Part shown: positions 7,488-12,515 of the stretch, piece by piece
How the letters are laid out: each line of letters begins with the position of its first letter
Position numbering within the stretch: the first letter of the stretch is position 1
Made by a program: the position numbers and the translations under genes
Notes under the pieces: model-generated
Seen by the model: the letters and a program-made list of their open reading frames with translations, nothing else
What the model was told of the DNA's origin: nothing
The model's database searches: none
Source: a virus
Reading direction: 5' to 3' (one strand)
Length of the DNA stretch: 36,535 nt
IMG/VR virus record: IMGVR_UViG_3300030451_001009
Span: 1 to 36,535 of that record

Positions 7488-7654
7488 TACTCCACCTCAC
7501 TATCTTCAGCTATAACTTGTTTATTAAGAGTGATTCTGTTTTCAATCATCTCTAACTCTAATGTTTGTTCAGCTAATCTTTTTTTGGTCCACTTTATGTC
7601 ATTTTTCTTTTCTTCTAACAATTTTTGTAATATTTCTAGTTCTTCATTTATCAT
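7487..7654 (-). CDS. 55-aa coiled-coil protein
   Basis: This small gene fills an otherwise empty stretch. ATG 7654 overlaps the upstream stop (ATGA), and its TAA overlaps the next start (TAATG). The product is almost entirely heptad-like helix (MINEELEILQKLLEEKKNDI, then KRLAEQTLELEMIENRI), strongly charged, with an acidic C-terminus. A short dimeric coiled coil is likely. Its function is unknown; the precise fit at both ends makes it a convincing real gene. Confidence 0.8.
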   Translation of the reverse strand: MINEELEILQKLLEEKKNDIKWTKKRLAEQTLELEMIENRITLNKQVIAEDSEVE

Positions 7655-7881
7655 TTTTTACCTTCTCTTTCTTTGTTATAATTATTATTTGTTTTAAATT
7701 GTCTTTGTTCAGGTGGATAACATTTATATTTATCATTACCTTTTAGCTCTGTAATAAATCCTCGTTTTAATCCTAAATTAATTAGTTGATTTTCATCATA
7801 TTCAAAATTAAAACTTGGAACACAACGATGCCAAAATTGATCTCCAGACAGTATGATATCTTTTCTTCCATCTATAATCAT
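7651..7881 (-). CDS. Hypothetical protein, 76 aa
   Basis: Not recognised. ATG 7881 has AAGGA upstream at a workable distance, and its stop overlaps the coiled-coil gene start (ATGA). It overlaps the 3' end of the upstream gene by 74 bases, far more than other junctions here. One alternative is that the two are one gene split by a single-base shift at the A6 run just upstream. The sequence has an aromatic central part (DQFWHRCVPSFNFEYDENQL) and a basic, asparagine-rich tail. Confidence 0.65.
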   Translation of the reverse strand: MIIDGRKDIILSGDQFWHRCVPSFNFEYDENQLINLGLKRGFITELKGNDKYKCYPPEQRQFKTNNNYNKEREGKK

Positions 7882-8059
7882 TAATTTTTTCCTTATTTAA
7901 TGCTTCTTGAATTGCTTCTTGTACATCTTCTATTAACTGTGCCGATATATTTTCAGTAATTCTAACCTCATATCCATCGTCATCTTTGTAATCCCAATCC
8001 CAAACATCATCAAGTAATGTTTCAAAACACTTCTCAATCTTTTTAATCGACCTTCTCAT
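7808..8059 (-). CDS. Hypothetical protein, 83 aa (C-terminus uncertain)
   Basis: Not recognised. The start immediately follows the upstream stop (TAAATG). Residues 1-56 look like ordinary protein with an aromatic-acidic patch (WDWDYKDDDGYEV) and a helix (QLIEDVQEAIQEALNKEK). The last 27 residues overlap the next gene in another frame and look like out-of-frame reading (many W, R, S, C). The true C-terminus may therefore be shorter, or joined to the next gene by a +1 shift. Confidence 0.6.
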   Translation of the reverse strand: MRRSIKKIEKCFETLLDDVWDWDYKDDDGYEVRITENISAQLIEDVQEAIQEALNKEKINDYRWKKRYHTVWRSILASLCSKF

Positions 8060-8305
8060 TTATTTACCCTCACTTTCTAATTGATCTGCTACAAAGTTGT
8101 CATAGAGATAATCTTCTTTACCACCTTCATAATCTCTAGCTTCTTTATCTTCGTCGTATTCTTCTTCATCTCCTGATGCAATATCAATAGCCAATTTATT
8201 TTCTTTTAATTCATAACCATTAATAAATAAAAATTCCTCTAAATTTTGAGTTAAATTTATTTCTTCTTTAGTTTCTTTATCTATAATTATAATATCTTTT
8301 TCCAT
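8060..8305 (-). CDS. Acidic hypothetical protein, 81 aa
   Basis: The start has the standard AAGGAGAATAAAAATG signal of this arm. The product is very acidic, especially residues 44-72 (SGDEEEYDEDKEARDYEGG region), with no cysteines and no membrane segment. Highly acidic small phage proteins sometimes mimic DNA or bind host nucleic-acid proteins, but nothing here proves that. It lies just downstream of the lytic transglycosylase gene. Confidence 0.75.
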   Translation of the reverse strand: MEKDIIIIDKETKEEINLTQNLEEFLFINGYELKENKLAIDIASGDEEEYDEDKEARDYEGGKEDYLYDNFVADQLESEGK

Positions 8306-8337
8306 TTTTATTCTCCTTTTTTCTATTAAATAATTTA

Positions 8338-8694
8338 TTATAATGCGTTCAATCTTTCAAGTTCTAATTTAATTTTTTTCCAGTAATATAATGTAGTATC
8401 TTTCTTATAACCATTTGGTCCACCATTATGAATACGAGCAGCATTTTGATAAGTATAATTCAGATCTCTTTTATCTAACCAGCTACTAATATATAACTTA
8501 ACTATTTCTTCAGCAATTACTGGATTCCATGCGTCATCTAATGTATAGCTGGTGTTGTGCATACGATTTACATCATCAATATAAATTTGCCTTAATTGAT
8601 ATAATCCTATTGCATTTTCTTTTTTATTGATTGCTGCTGGATTACCTGATGATTCGATCATGCTTATTGCAAGTAATAATATTTTCCAATTCAT
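8338..8694 (-). CDS. Lytic transglycosylase (lysozyme-like fold)
   Basis: The 118-aa protein begins with a short hydrophobic stretch and then the catalytic helix AISMIESSGNP, with E14 as the acid. NAIGLYQL (27-34) is the family's GLMQ-like motif, and NAARIHNGGPNGY (about 84-96) is the substrate-loop region. The family cleaves peptidoglycan. A proper signal peptide is not visible because the catalytic glutamate is so close to the N-terminus. It is the first gene after a terminator-plus-palindrome cassette on the early arm, away from the membrane proteins on the late arm. It could be the endolysin, or act during entry, since the gp16-like protein lacks a visible transglycosylase domain. Confidence 0.82.
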   Translation of the reverse strand: MNWKILLLAISMIESSGNPAAINKKENAIGLYQLRQIYIDDVNRMHNTSYTLDDAWNPVIAEEIVKLYISSWLDKRDLNYTYQNAARIHNGGPNGYKKDTTLYYWKKIKLELERLNAL

Positions 8695-8724
8695 TTTTAT
8701 TCTCCTTTTGTTGTGCTGGGTTTT

Positions 8725-8735
8725 ACTATGATAGT
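8725..8735. promoter_or_regulatory. Palindrome ACTATGATAGT (copy 1)
   Basis: A perfect inverted repeat (ACTAT-G-ATAGT) lies about 30 bases upstream of the transglycosylase start and downstream of a leftward terminator. The same 11-mer, with similar flanks, lies at 9999-10009. On the minus strand it contains TATCAT, one base from the -10 consensus, but no convincing -35 was found. Operator or promoter is the best guess. Confidence 0.5.
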
Positions 8736-8758
8736 ATTTTTTTTGAAAACAAAAAGGC

Positions 8759-8793
8759 CAAAAAAAAATGAACCAAACAAAAGTTTAGCTCAT
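8759..8793 (-). terminator. Rho-independent terminator (copy 1)
   Basis: In leftward reading, an 11-base-pair stem with two G-T pairs (arms 8793-8783 and 8778-8768, loop TTTT) is followed by a run of nine T. It lies just after the stop of the gene at 8807-9082. A 43-base sequence including this structure (8761-8803) is identical to 10025-10067. Confidence 0.75.
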
Positions 8794-8806
8794 TTTAATT
8801 TTTAAT

Positions 8807-9082
8807 TTATACATTGAATTTATTTAATAAATCAAATTGATCTTCTGTTATTTCTTGAACATCAAAATGTGTAATTACATCTAATCTATGACCTGATGTC
8901 CAAAAATTATTAAATTCGTCGTACTCTGGAAATCCGATATAATCAGCTAAAACATCATCATCTCTTAAAAAAGAATCTAATTGTTCATCTGATAATATTT
9001 CTGTCCATTTTTCGTTGTATTCATTTTCACCATTTTTATAAATGCAATTAAATATTGCAAATACTCTTTTTGTTTCTTTCAT
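8807..9082 (-). CDS. Hypothetical protein, 91 aa
   Basis: Not recognised. It has the standard ribosome-binding site (GGAGAATAAAAATG). The protein is acidic and rich in D, E, F and N, with ILSDEQLDSFLRDDDVL as a likely helix. It is the last gene of a short leftward unit closed by the terminator at 8759-8793. Confidence 0.72.
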   Translation of the reverse strand: MKETKRVFAIFNCIYKNGENEYNEKWTEILSDEQLDSFLRDDDVLADYIGFPEYDEFNNFWTSGHRLDVITHFDVQEITEDQFDLLNKFNV

Positions 9083-9101
9083 TTTTATTCTCCTATTTTA
9101 A

Positions 9102-9296
9102 TTATATCCACATTACATCAGCATAAGAATCTAAACCTTTATTACAATAAGATTTAGTATATCCTAATTTAGATTTACAATCTAAAATAATGTTAGTTAA
9201 TTCTTCTTGTTGTTTTTCTGTTCCATTAAAAAGTAATGGATTTCTACGAGCATTTCTTAACTCCTTTTCGTAGTACTGTTTTTCTTTATTTGTCAT
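9102..9296 (-). CDS. Hypothetical protein, 64 aa
   Basis: Not recognised. The start carries AGGAGAATAAAAATG. The N-terminal half is a charged helix (MTNKEKQYYEKELRNARRN), and two cysteines (CKSKLGYTKSYC) lie in the second half. It belongs to the middle leftward unit of small early genes between the two terminator cassettes. Confidence 0.7.
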   Translation of the reverse strand: MTNKEKQYYEKELRNARRNPLLFNGTEKQQEELTNIILDCKSKLGYTKSYCNKGLDSYADVMWI

Positions 9297-9298
9297 TT

Positions 9299-9499
9299 TT
9301 ATTCTCCTTTCAGGTTGTATTTTTTAATATTTTGTTTGGTTATTAATTTATTAATGATAACTCCTATTTTACTGATATGATTACAATATGATTCACTTCT
9401 TTTTCTTTCAGCTGCTCGAAGCACTTTGCTTGTTTGGTGATCAATTTCTTGAATTAATTTTTTATATTTAATAAGTAATTTTATTATTAATAATTTCAT
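9299..9499 (-). CDS. Basic hypothetical protein, 66 aa
   Basis: I chose ATG 9499 because it forms an ATGA overlap with the upstream stop and has GGAG at good spacing inside the upstream gene. An upstream start at 9520 would lack a ribosome-binding site. The product is very basic, with an N-terminal leucine/isoleucine-lysine amphipathic helix (MKLLIIKLLIKYKKL). No family recognised. Confidence 0.65.
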   Translation of the reverse strand: MKLLIIKLLIKYKKLIQEIDHQTSKVLRAAERKRSESYCNHISKIGVIINKLITKQNIKKYNLKGE

Positions 9500-9765
9500 T
9501 TTTTTTCTCCATTTAACCAAATATCAATATACTTACAATATTTATAAGAGTTGGGCAATCTGTCAATTACTTGTAAAAATATATCCTGAAGATCGACAGA
9601 ATTTAAAATATCTCCACATAATATAACAGTTTGTTTTATTTCTCTATCTGTAGGATATTCTCCAGATCTTTCAGCTATTTTAATTTCGTTTTCGATATAT
9701 TCAACAACTGTAGCAAGCAGCTTATCTTGATATTGAACCCAATTATCTGTTTTATTTTCAATCAT
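9496..9765 (-). CDS. Hypothetical protein, 89 aa
   Basis: Not recognised. A standard GGAGAATAAAAATG start and a TGA overlapping the next ATG make it a convincing gene. It is mainly helical (QYQDKLLATVVEYIENEI), with a glutamate/lysine-rich middle and a tyrosine-rich end (YKYCKYIDIW). Confidence 0.72.
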   Translation of the reverse strand: MIENKTDNWVQYQDKLLATVVEYIENEIKIAERSGEYPTDREIKQTVILCGDILNSVDLQDIFLQVIDRLPNSYKYCKYIDIWLNGEKK

Positions 9766-9779
9766 TTTTATTCTCCTAT

Positions 9780-9968
9780 TTATATTAAGTTTTCGTTTGC
9801 GTATTCAATTAATTGATTGCTTATTAAATTAATATCTTGCTTTTTACTATTTAATAAACTTTTAGTTAATGAATAAAACTTCTCATCATTTAAACATTCG
9901 TGAAAGCTTGCATATGTTTCGCTTTCAAAATTTCCAATAACTATATTTAAAAATATATCTTTTTCCAT
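9780..9968 (-). CDS. Hypothetical protein, 62 aa
   Basis: Not recognised. It is the first gene after the second terminator/palindrome cassette (9999-10067), with the standard start signal. The sequence is predicted to be helical and mildly acidic (FHECLNDEKFYSLTKSLLNS). It opens the small-gene unit that ends at 8807. Confidence 0.7.
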   Translation of the reverse strand: MEKDIFLNIVIGNFESETYASFHECLNDEKFYSLTKSLLNSKKQDINLISNQLIEYANENLI

Positions 9969-9998
9969 TTTTATTCTCCTTTATATTTTCTTGGTTAA

Positions 9999-10009
9999 AC
10001 TATGATAGT
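9999..10009. promoter_or_regulatory. Palindrome ACTATGATAGT (copy 2)
   Basis: Same 11-base perfect inverted repeat as 8725-8735, again placed between a leftward terminator and the first ribosome-binding site of the next gene group. The repetition of position and sequence argues for a bound regulator or promoter element rather than chance. Confidence 0.5.
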
Positions 10010-10016
10010 ATTTTTT

Positions 10017-10057
10017 TTTGGTTCAAAAAAAATGAACCAAACAAAAGTTTAGCTCAT
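10017..10057 (-). terminator. Terminator (copy 2) with competing hairpin
   Basis: Leftward reading gives the same 11-base-pair stem as copy 1 (arms 10057-10047 and 10042-10032, loop TTTT) followed by eight T. Here the 3' arm can instead pair with downstream sequence: TTTGGTTCA at 10017-10025 and TGAACCAAA at 10033-10041 are exact complements separated by seven bases. Copy 1 lacks this second pairing. Confidence 0.72.
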
Positions 10058-10071
10058 TTTAATTTTTTTAA

Positions 10072-10575
10072 TTATGTAACAGATACTGGGAATTTATAGC
10101 TGGCAGGAATCCTGCAGCTTATACTTAACCAATATTTTTCCTCGTTGCTATATTCAATAATCATATTATCAATAATATCCATTAATTGACTTTTAAAGAA
10201 AATTATTTTTTCATCCCACAAATAATAATCTTTACCACGAGAAACAGAGTTATAATATATACCAAGATAACTAATGGCTTCATTAATTATTTTATCTCCG
10301 ACAATATAACAAAACATATTTGCTACTTTTTCAGGATCGCTGAAAGGCGTTGATATATTGCCAAAATAATTTTGCTCATAGTCTTTTATTATATTAATAA
10401 TATTAAAAACTTCATCGCCACAAAATTGCTTTGCTCGTTCTGTTCCAATGATAAAATAATCTTCATTACAACAAAGTTGATGTAATTCATCCAAATTATT
10501 ATTTAGCAAATTTGTATCACATTCATCAATTTTGTCATATATATAATCTTTTATTTCTTTTAATTGTTCATTCAT
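10072..10575 (-). CDS. Hypothetical protein, 167 aa
   Basis: Not recognised. It has a strong ribosome-binding site (GGAG then A8). Largest of the early unknowns and mostly helical, with an acidic N-terminal half and several cysteines (CDTN, QLCCNED, FCGDEV, MFCYIV) that do not form a regular zinc motif. The C-terminus is beta-like (YWLSISCRIPASYKFPVSVT). It ends right before the copy 2 terminator and is the last gene of the first leftward unit. Confidence 0.75.
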   Translation of the reverse strand: MNEQLKEIKDYIYDKIDECDTNLLNNNLDELHQLCCNEDYFIIGTERAKQFCGDEVFNIINIIKDYEQNYFGNISTPFSDPEKVANMFCYIVGDKIINEAISYLGIYYNSVSRGKDYYLWDEKIIFFKSQLMDIIDNMIIEYSNEEKYWLSISCRIPASYKFPVSVT

Positions 10576-10585
10576 TTTTTTTCTC

Positions 10586-10936
10586 CTAATCTAACGCAAT
10601 TGCGTCTTTATGTAATTTATCAATTTTATTTTCTTTTGTTTCTAATAACATATATATATAAAAATGCGATTTCCACGAATTACCACCAATATTCCAATTT
10701 GTAACTTCTGTATAATGGATTCCTTCATCTTCTCCTAAATATATTTTATTTTGTTTCCAATCGTAAATAGTTGCAATTATTCCATCATCAAATTCAATTC
10801 CCCATTCACAAGAAGTTTTATAATCATCTCCACTAGAATGTTGTTCTCCAAATATTGAAACTAAATCTTGATAACTACAATTTACATTCCCTTGTAAACT
10901 TGTTCCACAAATACTATCTGTCTTTTTCCAATTCAT
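10586..10936 (-). CDS. Small beta-rich phage protein, 116 aa
   Basis: The pattern GTSLQGNVNCSYQDLVSIFG, then EWGIEFDDGIIATIYDWK, then WNIGG resembles a small protein found in many marine phages, which I know only as a conserved hypothetical. It has a good ribosome-binding site. It lies second in the leftward arm, so it is probably expressed very early, when host take-over proteins are made. The function is unknown. Confidence 0.75.
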   Translation of the reverse strand: MNWKKTDSICGTSLQGNVNCSYQDLVSIFGEQHSSGDDYKTSCEWGIEFDDGIIATIYDWKQNKIYLGEDEGIHYTEVTNWNIGGNSWKSHFYIYMLLETKENKIDKLHKDAIALD

Positions 10937-10955
10937 TTTTTTTCTCCTTTTAATT

Positions 10956-11225
10956 TTAAACTATATATCCAAAGAATTTTTTAAACTCTTTTTTAGCGTT
11001 TTCTAATTCTCTTTTTGGTAATTCATTTTCTATCTCAATGATAGTAGAGTATATTCTTTCTTCTTTTCTAGCTAATGTATGATTACTAGATAATTCATAT
11101 TCATTCTCTAGAGTAGAAATATCATTTGTAACACTAATATAATTATATTGTTGTTTAATCCATTTATTAATTAATGTTTGATAATCTTTATTGATTGCTT
11201 TGATCGTTAGTTTTTCTTTTATCAT
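10956..11225 (-). CDS. Hypothetical helical protein, 89 aa
   Basis: First gene of the leftward arm, with AAAGGA upstream of ATG 11225. It is predicted to be mostly alpha-helical with a charged C-terminal helix (LPKRELENAKKEFKKFFGY). No family recognised. Being first after the divergent control region, it is likely among the earliest products. Confidence 0.72.
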   Translation of the reverse strand: MIKEKLTIKAINKDYQTLINKWIKQQYNYISVTNDISTLENEYELSSNHTLARKEERIYSTIIEIENELPKRELENAKKEFKKFFGYIV

Positions 11226-11328
11226 TTTTATCCTTTCATGCCAGTGGCAATGGTTATTTTCTATAAATAAAAATCTACATAAATTATTTAAATATGTAAA
11301 GCATATATATAAACAAATATAAAAATAT

Positions 11329-11356
11329 TTTACGCTGCGAGTACAGGAGCTATAAT
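11329..11356 (+). promoter_or_regulatory. Rightward sigma-70-like promoter
   Basis: TTTACG (11329-11334), a 16-base spacer and a perfect TATAAT (11351-11356). The -35 matches the consensus at only four of six positions. A transcript from here would have a leader of about 300 bases before the small terminase. Confidence 0.4.
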
Positions 11357-11465
11357 AAAAGATAATAGTAAAAAAAGTTTACAGTTTTTTTTAGGCCATG
11401 AACACCAGCTACACACGCACACGCATGAGAGATTCATTTAAAATGATTTCTATTAAATGCCTATT

Positions 11466-11502
11466 GTAAGTAAGGATTTAATTACTTATTAATTGTAAGT
11501 AT
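11466..11502. repeat. GTAAGTA repeat/inverted-repeat cluster
   Basis: Three related sites lie in alternating orientation: GTAAGTAA (11466-11473), TTACTTA (11482-11488) and GTAAGTAT (11495-11502). The first two form a perfect 7-base inverted repeat with an 8-base loop. The 13-mer TGTAAGTAAGGAT starting at 11465 recurs at 36380. A protein-binding site, possibly origin-related, is inferred. Confidence 0.5.
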
Positions 11503-11630
11503 TATAGATATATGTATTTTATATATATTTTTGTATTGATATATGGGTATCAAATCAAGGGTAGGCATCGGAAGTCAATGTGTGTCGTGTCGTAATATAT
11601 AGACCTCTACCAACTTTTCAAAAATTTGAC

Positions 11631-11659
11631 TTGCAAGCAGACCTATTAAAGACTATAAA
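11631..11659 (+). promoter_or_regulatory. Promoter next to the TerS start codon
   Basis: TTGCAA (11631-11636), 17-base spacer, TATAAA (11654-11659). The expected start of transcription is within about two bases of the ATG at 11666, and no Shine-Dalgarno precedes that ATG, so a leaderless mRNA is possible. Confidence 0.4.
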
Positions 11660-11665
11660 AAATAT

Positions 11666-12004
11666 ATGGACACAGCAGAAGCTATATACGCTAGACTACA
11701 AGACGCAGACAACAAACAGAAGTGGGCATTTGCACAAGAGTTGCACGCTGCGAATAAAAAACTTGCCAAGATCGAATCTAAATTAAAAGCAAAGGTGCAA
11801 GGTAATGTGGACCTTAAAGACAAAGAGGGTTTGCGAACAACTGTATTAGAACACCTATTTGCAGAATCAGCTAAAGGCAACGCTCAAGCGTCAGACAAGT
11901 TAGCCAGACTTGCTGGTCTTGGAGAAGAAACGCAAGATATTATTATTGAGATTGTGGATTATAAACCAAAGAAAGGCAAAAAAAAATTAACTGGGAAGAA
12001 ATAG
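11666..12004 (+). CDS. Putative terminase small subunit
   Basis: The assignment rests on position (first gene before TerL) and character: 112 aa, helical, basic, with a pattern like small terminases (ASDKLARLAGL near residues 76-86) and a lysine-rich end. At codons 105-107 the frame enters an A9 run (11978-11986). The zero frame ends soon after (TGKK), while the -1 frame continues for 53 codons into a zinc ribbon (next entry). No Shine-Dalgarno precedes the ATG; a promoter lies directly before it. TerS would recognise phage DNA and regulate TerL. Confidence 0.65.
   Translation: MDTAEAIYARLQDADNKQKWAFAQELHAANKKLAKIESKLKAKVQGNVDLKDKEGLRTTVLEHLFAESAKGNAQASDKLARLAGLGEETQDIIIEIVDYKPKKGKKKLTGKK
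11978..11986 (+). other. A9 slippery run in TerS gene
   Basis: Read GGC AAA AAA AAA TTA in the zero frame, it includes A_AAA_AAA in the correct phase for -1 slippage. The downstream -1 frame encodes a complete zinc ribbon whose first CxxC precedes any ATG in that frame. Confidence 0.6.
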
Positions 12005-12147
12005 CAAAAATATTGCCAAACTTGACGTACTATAAATGTTTTAGTTGTCAAAATTATTTCTTCATACACGAAATGCCTATGGGATTGAATGATCCAAAGT
12101 ATTGTCCATATTGTGGCACAAAATTTGAACATGAGTTGGAAATTTAA
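11986..12147 (+). CDS. Zinc-ribbon extension of TerS (-1 frame)
   Basis: Reading on from the A9 run in the -1 frame gives 53 residues: a helix (INWEEIAKILPNL), then C18-x2-C21 and C40-x2-C43 with YCPYCGTKFEHELEI at the end. This is a textbook zinc ribbon. The only in-frame ATGs lie after the first CxxC, so independent translation would need a TTG start without a good ribosome-binding site. I therefore favour a TerS-zinc-ribbon fusion of 160 aa made by slippage, or a single gene with one A missing from the assembly. Its end overlaps the next ATG by 17 bases. Confidence 0.7.
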   Translation: MNWEEIAKILPNLTYYKCFSCQNYFFIHEMPMGLNDPKYCPYCGTKFEHELEI

Positions 12148-12364
12148 AAAAGGCACGAGAGTGTTAGTAGAGTGGGAGGACATTGTAGCCGACCTTCATA
12201 GCGAAGATGAAATAGAGCCTTGTAAGGCCGAAAGCGTGGGTTGGGTAGAAAGTTGGACCAAAAGATATATAAGACTTATAACTTGTAGGTATTTAGATGG
12301 AAGCAAAACAGCAGACAGAATAGTAATACCAATAGGATGTGTAAAAAATGTCGAAAAAATCTAA
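12131..12364 (+). CDS. Conserved small phage protein, 77 aa
   Basis: I chose ATG 12131 (MSWKFKKGTRVLVEWEDIV) because the frame upstream only shadows the zinc ribbon. The sequence is beta-rich with a WEDIVADLHSEDE segment and a C-terminal IPIGCVKNVEKI, a pattern I recall from small hypothetical proteins near phage terminase genes. No function is known. It overlaps both neighbours by about 17 bases. Confidence 0.72.
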   Translation: MSWKFKKGTRVLVEWEDIVADLHSEDEIEPCKAESVGWVESWTKRYIRLITCRYLDGSKTADRIVIPIGCVKNVEKI

Positions 12365-12515
12365 AAAGCGAATAAAAAGCTGCGAGGAGTGTTGTTGTAT
12401 AGATTCAAAAGACAACCCAATCCTTGAGGAGTTTGAAGGCGACACGCTTGTTAAATGTTTATGTATGATGTGTTATGCAGATAAAATAGATGAAATTGAG
12501 AATCCCAACCATTGA
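12348..12515 (+). CDS. 55-aa cysteine-rich zinc-finger protein
   Basis: ATG 12348 lies in the end of the previous gene and the stop lies 26 bases inside terL. A lysine-rich start (MSKKSKKRIK) is followed by C12-x2-C15 with two more cysteines (C16, C17), an acidic middle, and C37, C39, C42 (CLCMMCY). The CxxC pairs suggest a zinc-binding mini-protein. It is the second zinc-type module directly before TerL. The function is unknown; a packaging or nucleic-acid accessory is possible. Confidence 0.68.
   Translation: MSKKSKKRIKSCEECCCIDSKDNPILEEFEGDTLVKCLCMMCYADKIDEIENPNH

Larger units (their letters stand above)
11226..11665. promoter_or_regulatory. Divergent control region, 440 bases
   Basis: No convincing gene is present. 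The region separates the leftward and rightward arms and is extremely AT-rich, with TATATA tracts. It contains rightward promoter-like sequences, an inverted-repeat cluster (11466-11502), an A7/T8 pair that could fold (about 11370-11394) and a purine/CACACGC tract. An origin of replication is plausible by position and composition, but no DnaA box set was identified. No clear leftward -35/-10 pair was found, although leftward transcription must start here or close by. Confidence 0.6.

Noticed and set aside
9500-9520. Longer start (MVKWRKK) for the 66-aa basic protein
   Set aside because: It lacks a ribosome-binding site, while ATG 9499 has GGAG and the ATGA overlap.
11370-11394. A7...T8 pair as a terminator
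   Set aside because: The stem would be only A-T pairs without GC content; too weak to call, noted within the divergent region.
11580-11786. Plus-strand frame of 68 codons spanning the end of the divergent region
   Set aside because: It runs in another frame across the small terminase start, has no ribosome-binding site and looks like unstructured out-of-frame sequence.
12089-12130. Upstream start for the 77-aa gene
   Set aside because: The added residues are an out-of-frame reading of the zinc ribbon; ATG 12131 begins the protein-like part.
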